Source: Acidimicrobiia bacterium (lineage in GTDB: Bacteria > Actinomycetota > Acidimicrobiia > Spongiisociales > ZC4RG35). Taken from it: DNA of 10,163 bases. The stretch covers positions 1 to 10,163 of the forward strand of contig QIDW01000041.1 of the NCBI GenBank assembly GCA_003230435.1. The letters run 5' to 3'. Below are positions 1 through 4,216 of this stretch, one piece after another (position 1 is the first letter of the stretch; every line of letters begins with the position of its first letter). Both the position numbers and the translations under genes were made by a program. The notes under the pieces are model-generated. The model saw only the letters and a list, made by a program, of their open reading frames with translations. It was not told where the DNA came from and did not search any database.

Positions 1-600
1 CTCGATCCACTCCATGGGTTGGGGCACGTAGCGGCCTTCGATGCAAGCGGTCGTGCATTGTGGGGGTGTCCCTTGGCTCTGACATCCGTCGCAGTAGCGC
101 AGGTCCATGATCATTGTCCACTGTCGGATGCGACCGTCCTTGGTCGCGGCGGGCCCGGCTTGAGTGAAGCCATTTGCTGGGAGGCGAGTTCCCGAAAGGG
201 CACTCGCTCCATCGTTTAGAGAGCCTGCACCGCCCACGAATCGATCTATCACCCCGGAGGCGCCCATAAGGGGGACCGCCCCAAGAACCCCGAGGCCAAC
301 CATTTTGATCGCAGCCCGTCGTTGTGGGTCGCCGGTCTCGACGATTGTGGTGGTGATTTCTACCGAAGCGCCGTCATCAGAAGCAGTCTCTCCGTCGTGA
401 TCGCCCGAAGTCATCCGGTTACCCGGGCGAAATCGCGAGACCATCAACGACAGGACGGTTCCAAACAGGACCAGACCGCCGACGGCCCTGAAGATCGGCA
501 CGAGGGTCGGGGTCGCCGCCAGAGCGGCGCCCCCGATTGCAAGGATGCTGAGAACGATGCCCATCTTCACTACCGACTTTCCACCATCATCCACGCGCAT
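1..600 (-). CDS. Membrane-anchored Tat-type [4Fe-4S] ferredoxin-like subunit, partial at left edge
   Basis: Only the first 200 residues lie in the window; the frame is open to base 1. Two hydrophobic segments (about residues 12-30 and 37-55) are followed by a hydrophilic linker. A twin-arginine sequence, DPQRRAAIKM (91-100), then precedes a third hydrophobic stretch (100-117). A cysteine cluster follows at C170, C173, C182 and C186 (C-x2-C-x8-C-x3-C) in the context MDLRYCDGC, which resembles the start of respiratory ferredoxin subunits of the DmsB/EbdB/HybA type (MVIDLxxCxGC). I infer an exported iron-sulfur electron-transfer subunit tethered by N-terminal helices, with more clusters expected beyond the edge. 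ATG at 598-600 is supported by AGGGGA, which overlaps the stop codon of the upstream lipoprotein gene, so the two are probably co-translated. The middle spacing of eight is longer than the classic C-x2-C-x2-C-x3-C. The partner enzyme is not visible. Confidence 0.75.
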   Translation of the reverse strand, partial: MRVDDGGKSVVKMGIVLSILAIGGAALAATPTLVPIFRAVGGLVLFGTVLSLMVSRFRPGNRMTSGDHDGETASDDGASVEITTTIVETGDPQRRAAIKMVGLGVLGAVPLMGASGVIDRFVGGAGSLNDGASALSGTRLPANGFTQAGPAATKDGRIRQWTMIMDLRYCDGCQSQGTPPQCTTACIEGRYVPQPMEWIE

Positions 601-608
601 CTGATCCC

Positions 609-918
609 CTAGTTGAAGTCGACTTGGATCCACTCTTGGTTGGAGGATTGGACGTGGCTGTCGTCATGCCAGCCATCCGGACCAAGGTCGGGATCCCAGT
701 AGGCAAGAGCAAGCAGTGTCGACTCACCGGCCGTGAACTGAGCATCCTGGGAATCACCGGTCTGCAGCGGACGAGACATCTCGAAATACCAGACTCCGGG
801 AGTGCCCGCGGTCGGGTTCGAGTGTTGTCGTCCTCACGGGTCTCGGCGTCTGTCGCCCACTCGTCGTCGAAGTTGCACACCGAATCGTTGCCCGGATCCT
901 TGCCGTCACCAGGAGGGT
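609..918 (-). pseudogene. C-terminal remainder of the haem-binding lipoprotein, split over two further frames
   Basis: Directly after the premature stop the second frame reads AVNPPGDGKDPGNDSVCNF and DDEWATDAETREDDN. From about 821 the third frame reads NPTAGTPGVWYFEMSRPL, then LLALAYWDPDLGPDGWHDDS, and ends EWIQVDFN with TAG at 609-611. The pieces form the expected C-terminal half of an EB_dh domain (VWYFEMSRPL, AYWDP, GWH). Both transitions (between about 921-945 and about 821-825) have the sign of one missing base each; adding two bases gives one 295-residue protein starting at 1494. The true stop overlaps the ribosome site of the ferredoxin gene (TAGGGGA), the normal arrangement for an operon, which supports this reconstruction. 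Either the gene is decayed or the sequence has two base-call deletions. Confidence 0.7.
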
Positions 919-1494
919 TCACCGCACCACCTCGACACCGGAAGCGCAATCCAACTCCCAATGCCAGATGTCGACCATCCCGGTCGAAGTCTCACCCTCT
1001 TCATCGTCGGCGCCCATATGCGGGCCACCGGTGTCGACGGGAAACATCACCGCAAGGGCAGCCGACAACTTGTTGTCGTCTGGGTCCCAGTCGTAGTCGT
1101 CATCAACCGTGAACAGCGCGTAGACGTTCTCGTCGTCATACGCCATCTTGAAAGTGACATCCTTGTTCTCGAGGCCCTCATCCATCTCGGCGATGATCGG
1201 CTCCAACGTCAAAGCCAAACCCGGGACAACACCCCAATCCGACGGATCACCATCCACAGTGATCGTCGCAACCGGAGCAACCAACGAACGCAACGCCGGC
1301 TCCGAAGGAGGAGCCTCTTCTGTTGTGTCCGTTGTGTCAGCGGGTTGCGTTGTCGCCGGCGCATCCGTCACGTTCGTCACAATCGTGGTCGGAACGTCGG
1401 TCGCCGTCGTCGTCGTATCGATCGAGTCGCCGCTGTTACACGAAGCAACAATCAGGGCAAGAACTCCGATGATCGGCAGCCATCTGGCTCTCAT
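919..1494 (-). CDS. Lipoprotein with ethylbenzene-dehydrogenase-type haem-binding (DOMON-like) domain, N-terminal part as encoded
   Basis: Begins MRARWLPIIG with a hydrophobic signal and lipobox VASC, lipidated cysteine C19, so it is an exported lipoprotein. A low-complexity Thr/Asp/Pro linker (about 20-66) leads to a beta-rich domain: VDGDPSDW (80-87), then FKMAYDDENVYALFTVDDD (115-133), then VDIWHWELD (174-182). This layout matches the haem b-binding gamma subunit (EB_dh) of ethylbenzene, DMS and selenate/chlorate oxidoreductases. M117 and M160 are possible haem ligands, not proven. ATG at 1492-1494 is chosen over an in-frame upstream start at 1545 because it sits 6-7 bases after AGGAGG and directly starts the signal peptide. 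The frame stops prematurely at 919-921 in the middle of the domain; the rest of the domain continues in other frames to 609. The ferredoxin-like gene follows directly. Confidence 0.7.
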   Translation of the reverse strand: MRARWLPIIGVLALIVASCNSGDSIDTTTTATDVPTTIVTNVTDAPATTQPADTTDTTEEAPPSEPALRSLVAPVATITVDGDPSDWGVVPGLALTLEPIIAEMDEGLENKDVTFKMAYDDENVYALFTVDDDYDWDPDDNKLSAALAVMFPVDTGGPHMGADDEEGETSTGMVDIWHWELDCASGVEVVR

Positions 1495-1584
1495 GATCCA
1501 CCTCCTGGTGATCTGCCCGCCACGAAGCGCGACGGGAATAGTCATCTACCGATCAACGTATTGGGGTGTTCGGTTCCTGGTCAC

Positions 1585-1603
1585 CGGCAAACTGACCTTG
1601 CCG
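1585..1603. promoter_or_regulatory. Perfect dyad in the leader of the lipoprotein-ferredoxin operon, candidate operator
   Basis: CGGCAA, seven bases, TTGCCG. It lies in the 185-base gap (1495-1679) upstream of the lipoprotein start and just downstream of the response regulator gene. A partly overlapping inverted pair, GGTCA/TGACC, reaches to 1579. Dyads of this size are typical of binding sites for dimeric HTH regulators, and the adjacent NarL/LuxR-type regulator is the obvious candidate. I could not find a convincing -35/-10 pair in the same gap, so the site is only suggested by symmetry and position. Confidence 0.35.
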
Positions 1604-1647
1604 ACGATCCTTTGGAGAGTGTCAGGTGTAGCCGCTCGGTCCCCGCG

Positions 1648-1665
1648 TAGGGTCTTTCGGCCCTA
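1648..1665 (-). terminator. Possible hairpin terminator after the response regulator gene
   Basis: TAGGGTC, loop TTTC, GGCCCTA: a seven-pair stem with one G-U pair and a four-base loop, 15 bases after the response regulator stop. No T-run follows on the minus strand, so it is not a classic intrinsic terminator. It may partly separate the regulatory genes from the redox genes or protect the 3' end of the mRNA. Confidence 0.35.
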
Positions 1666-1679
1666 TTGCCGCTGAGTGC

Positions 1680-2309
1680 CTACGTGATGATTCCGAGGCG
1701 AAGCGCAACGGCCACGGCCTCGGATCGCCGCGTGACGTCGAGTCGGGAGTAAATGGCTCGAAGTTGGGCTTTCACTGCGGCCTCAGACAAGCCAATGCGC
1801 TCGGCAATGGCCCGGTTGTCAAGACCTTCCGCAAGCATGCCGAGGGTGTCGATCTCGCGGGAACTCAACTCGCCGACCGGGCCCGCATCACTCGGGTCGA
1901 CCATCCGGGCGATGAGGGGAGCGGCTATCTCACCCTGGATATACGAGCCACCTCCGGCAACGACTCCCAAAGCTCGGATCAGCTCGTCTTTTCCCACCGA
2001 CTTGAGCAGGTAGGCGGACGCTCCCAGTTCGATTGCCCTCTTTACATACGACGTATCGTCATGCATCGAAAGGACAATGAAGCGAGGCACCCGCTCTCGG
2101 CCGCGAAGTTCCTCGAGGACCTCGAGACCACCCTTATCCGGCATGCGCATGTCTAGAAGCACAACATCGACTTCGGTGGTCTCAAGCAGTTCCAGGAGTT
2201 GGTCCCCGGTTGATGCTTCGCCGACGAGCTCGATGCCCACTTCAGAGGCAAGAAGCGTGGCAATGCCCTCACGCACAATTCGATGATCATCGGCGATGAT
2301 GACCTTCAT
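1680..2309 (-). CDS. NarL/FixJ-family response regulator with LuxR-type HTH
   Basis: A 209-residue DNA-binding response regulator. The receiver domain (about 1-118) has the acidic pair D7/D8, phosphoacceptor D53 in VVLLDMRMPD, S81 and K103 (AYLLKSVGKDE). A LuxR-type HTH (about 146-206) follows: LSSREIDTLGMLAEGLDN, then AIAERIGLSEAAVKAQLRAI. All key receiver residues are present, so it should be phosphorylated by the partner kinase. ATG at 2307-2309 is chosen because the receiver begins right there (MKVIIADDH) and because it overlaps the kinase stop as ATGA, indicating translational coupling; a start 33 bases upstream would add a non-homologous tail. It lies directly upstream of the lipoprotein-ferredoxin genes on the same strand, which are the likely targets. 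Confidence 0.92.
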   Translation of the reverse strand: MKVIIADDHRIVREGIATLLASEVGIELVGEASTGDQLLELLETTEVDVVLLDMRMPDKGGLEVLEELRGRERVPRFIVLSMHDDTSYVKRAIELGASAYLLKSVGKDELIRALGVVAGGGSYIQGEIAAPLIARMVDPSDAGPVGELSSREIDTLGMLAEGLDNRAIAERIGLSEAAVKAQLRAIYSRLDVTRRSEAVAVALRLGIIT

Positions 2310-3637
2310 CGTTCCACCACACCTTCGCCTACTGGCATCCACGCCGCGAACAGGGTGCCACCCGTGCGCGGGGTCCTCACCCGAAGACCTCCTCCAATGG
2401 CTTCCAGGCGCTCCCGGGTTGTGGTCAGGCCGAGGCCTTCATCCTCGATAATGCCAACTCCGTCATCGAAGACATCCAGTCTGACGTCCGTGCCCTCTCG
2501 ATAGACACGTATCTCCACCAAGCTCGCGACCGCGTGCTTCCGGGTGTTCGTCACAGCCTCGCGGGCGGCGCGAAACAGTGCGACTCGGGCCGTCGGGGAC
2601 AGATCGCAGTCTTTGTCCACTTTCACCACCACAGACAATTCTGATTCCATCTCCGTGACTTCAGCCAGCTCGTCGAGCGCAGGTCCGAGGGCAAGCTCTT
2701 CCCCAGTTCCATATCGAAGCAGGCGGAGTTCCGCTCTCAAGGATCCGTCGATGCTGCCCACGAGCGTCCCGAGGTAATCCAAGTCCTCGGCAATAGGGGA
2801 GTCGAACGCGACACGCGAGCGGAGGTCTTCGAGCCCGTAGTGAACGCGGTAGAGAGATTGGCCGATATCGTCGTGCAGGGCACCAATGATCCTGGTGTGC
2901 TCATCAGCTTGAGCGCGCACGAGATCGCCGAAGAGCTTCTCGGCGAGTCGTCGTCGATGCGTGATTGCCCGGCCGTTGACGATGATGAGGATGGCGATGA
3001 AAATCGCAAGCAAACCGATCCCGACGGTGATGCTGGTCCAGACGTACCGCTGGATGTTCCCAACGGTTGTTTCGATCTGTTCGGCAAGGTGATATGCCCC
3101 GAAAATGACCACCGATCCGGCGTCTCCTGTTACAGGCACGTAGAACTCGCGAAGCGGCGGCAGGTCTCGTTCGTAGGCGTTCTCGGGATCAGAGACATTC
3201 ACGAACTCATCGTGCAGCCGTCCGTTGAACACCTCTTTGACGTCGTCTGACAGTGGGAAGTTTCTGCCGATCAGCTCGGGCTCATCTGAATAGGCAATCG
3301 TGCCGTCAGGCAACCAGATCTTCACCCGCACTATGTCCGAACCAATCAGGCTCCCACGTATCGCCCGGTCGAGAGCGGCCATCGCTTCCGGGTCGTCGGT
3401 ATCGGGGGGAATCATCCCCTGATCTGCCAGATCACCAGCTATCCGAGTCAATGACCGGAACTCACCATCGATCAGATGTTGCTCAACCTGGCGAGGGATG
3501 AAAACGCCGAGGGTCAGCGCAACTACCGCCGACATTCCCAAGGCGATGAGGACGGGCCTACCCACGGGACCGAGTTCAGTCCACGCGCCTCGGACCGCCG
3601 CCCGAAGCCCTCTTGACACTCCGCTGTTTTCCGCCAT
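2306..3637 (-). CDS. NarL-type sensor histidine kinase (HisKA_3) with extracytoplasmic sensor domain
   Basis: 443 residues in the inner membrane. TM1 is about 28-46. An extracytoplasmic Cache-like sensor (about 50-195; IWLPDGTIAYSDEPELIG, 107-124) follows, then TM2 at about 199-221. The HisKA_3 dimerisation helix carries H255 in the motif RIIGALHDDIGQSL. The HATPase domain shows the N-box REAVTNTRKHA (359-369), DDGVGI (391-396) and GLGLTTTRERLEAIGG (401-416). It should autophosphorylate at H255 and pass phosphate to D53 of the overlapping regulator gene. ATG at 3635-3637 with AAAGG four bases upstream is preferred; an in-frame TTG at 3664 would add nine residues. The first gene of the cluster ends 38 bases upstream. 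The periplasmic ligand cannot be predicted; the genomic setting suggests a redox or electron-acceptor cue. Confidence 0.9.
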   Translation of the reverse strand: MAENSGVSRGLRAAVRGAWTELGPVGRPVLIALGMSAVVALTLGVFIPRQVEQHLIDGEFRSLTRIAGDLADQGMIPPDTDDPEAMAALDRAIRGSLIGSDIVRVKIWLPDGTIAYSDEPELIGRNFPLSDDVKEVFNGRLHDEFVNVSDPENAYERDLPPLREFYVPVTGDAGSVVIFGAYHLAEQIETTVGNIQRYVWTSITVGIGLLAIFIAILIIVNGRAITHRRRLAEKLFGDLVRAQADEHTRIIGALHDDIGQSLYRVHYGLEDLRSRVAFDSPIAEDLDYLGTLVGSIDGSLRAELRLLRYGTGEELALGPALDELAEVTEMESELSVVVKVDKDCDLSPTARVALFRAAREAVTNTRKHAVASLVEIRVYREGTDVRLDVFDDGVGIIEDEGLGLTTTRERLEAIGGGLRVRTPRTGGTLFAAWMPVGEGVVER

Positions 3638-3675
3638 ATGGCCTTTCGCTCTTACGGTTGGCAATCTCGAAGTAG

Positions 3676-4074
3676 CTAGGTCCTGTCGGCGGCCTCGACT
3701 TCGGCCGCCAGGCCGTCGAGGTCACCTACGAACGGGGAGTGAGTCAGGACCTTCACGCCGGCAAGAAGGTCTGTGTAGCGAGTGGCCTGCTCCTGACGGG
3801 CAACGACCCAGATCGGGACGTCTTCACGAAGGACCTCTTTGTAGCGAGCGAGAATTGCTCGGTGCTGGGAACTGTCCAGGTTCAGCTGGAACACGATTCC
3901 ATGGGCGCCCTCGACTATCGGACAGCCCTCCCCTGTGAGTATGGGACAAAGAGTCATCGCCCCCGGCCCGTGACAAACCAGCACTTCGTGACCGAGTCGT
4001 TCCAAGAAGTCGGCATCGGACGGAACCCCCTCCGGTATGTCGAAGAGGATTGGGCTGTCTGGCTGGATGGACAT
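3676..4074 (-). CDS. Three-cysteine protein with receiver-like alpha/beta pattern, first gene of the two-component operon
   Basis: 132 residues, family not recognised by name. The predicted strand-helix order resembles a response-regulator receiver: ILFDIPEG, HEVLVCHGP, HGIVFQLNLD (58-67), VPIWVVARQEQA (86-97), VKVLTHSPF (107-115), then an acidic last helix. The usual phosphoacceptor position at the end of the third strand falls on Q63/L64/N65, so it looks degenerate. C34, C43 and C51 lie together in CHGP...LCPI...GCPIVEGAHG, between the second and third strands, where a metal, Fe-S or disulfide site could form. There is no signal peptide or membrane segment, so it is cytoplasmic. The ATG has an excellent ribosome site (AAGGAGGTGA, five bases away). 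It leads the kinase-regulator genes (38-base gap), so I infer a signalling accessory role, perhaps redox sensing; this is unproven. Confidence 0.8.
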   Translation of the reverse strand: MSIQPDSPILFDIPEGVPSDADFLERLGHEVLVCHGPGAMTLCPILTGEGCPIVEGAHGIVFQLNLDSSQHRAILARYKEVLREDVPIWVVARQEQATRYTDLLAGVKVLTHSPFVGDLDGLAAEVEAADRT

Positions 4075-4216
4075 AGGTCACCTCCTTATTCCATAAGTAT
4101 CTCGTCGCGCTCCTAGAGAAGAAAAGAGGAAAAGTGGAGAAGAAAAGAGGAAAAGGTCACCTTTGTGCAACCCCTCCGTCTGCCTCTGGTTCAGAGTGCC
4201 GGTAGGGTCGCTTGGC
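4075..4216. promoter_or_regulatory. Divergent intergenic region between the sensor operon and the cyclase-STAND gene
   Basis: 142 bases that must hold promoters for both directions. The only AT-rich patch is at about 4084-4100 (TTATTCCATAAGTAT), right beside the strong minus-strand ribosome site; no -35/-10 pair is convincing on either strand. GGTCACC occurs twice (4076-4082, in the ribosome-site region, and 4155-4161), the second inside an AAAGGT-C-ACCTTT inverted repeat. A polypurine direct repeat fills 4116-4155. Compactness suggests shared regulation of the two transcription units. Confidence 0.4.
4116..4155. repeat. Tandem polypurine direct repeat, two 19-base copies with 2-base spacer
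   Basis: GAGAAGAAAAGAGGAAAAG occurs at 4116-4134 and again, identical, at 4137-4155 (period 21), separated by TG. Almost all purine on the plus strand, in an otherwise mixed GC-rich region. The 21-base spacing is two helical turns, so a protein could bind both copies on one face; a polypurine tract can also bend or form unusual DNA. The second copy ends about eight bases before a TTG that could serve as an alternative start for the following gene. Confidence 0.85.

Noticed and set aside
322..612. Plus-strand open frame of 96 codons in the left part
   Set aside because: Lies opposite the ferredoxin-like gene, low-complexity polar sequence, no ribosome site of note.
1495..1545. Upstream in-frame start for the lipoprotein at 1545
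   Set aside because: Would place 17 residues before the signal peptide and ignore the AGGAGG just upstream of the ATG at 1494.
802..1675. Long plus-strand open frames of 282 and 175 codons opposite the lipoprotein gene
   Set aside because: Arg/Ser- or Val/Thr-rich composition, no family features, antisense to a signal-peptide-bearing gene with a strong ribosome site; shadows of the minus strand.
4163..4216. TTG start at 4163 for the cyclase-STAND gene
   Set aside because: AAAAGG is well placed, but the added 18 residues (with two Cys) have no counterpart in relatives, which start close to LPTGTV. Kept as an alternative only.
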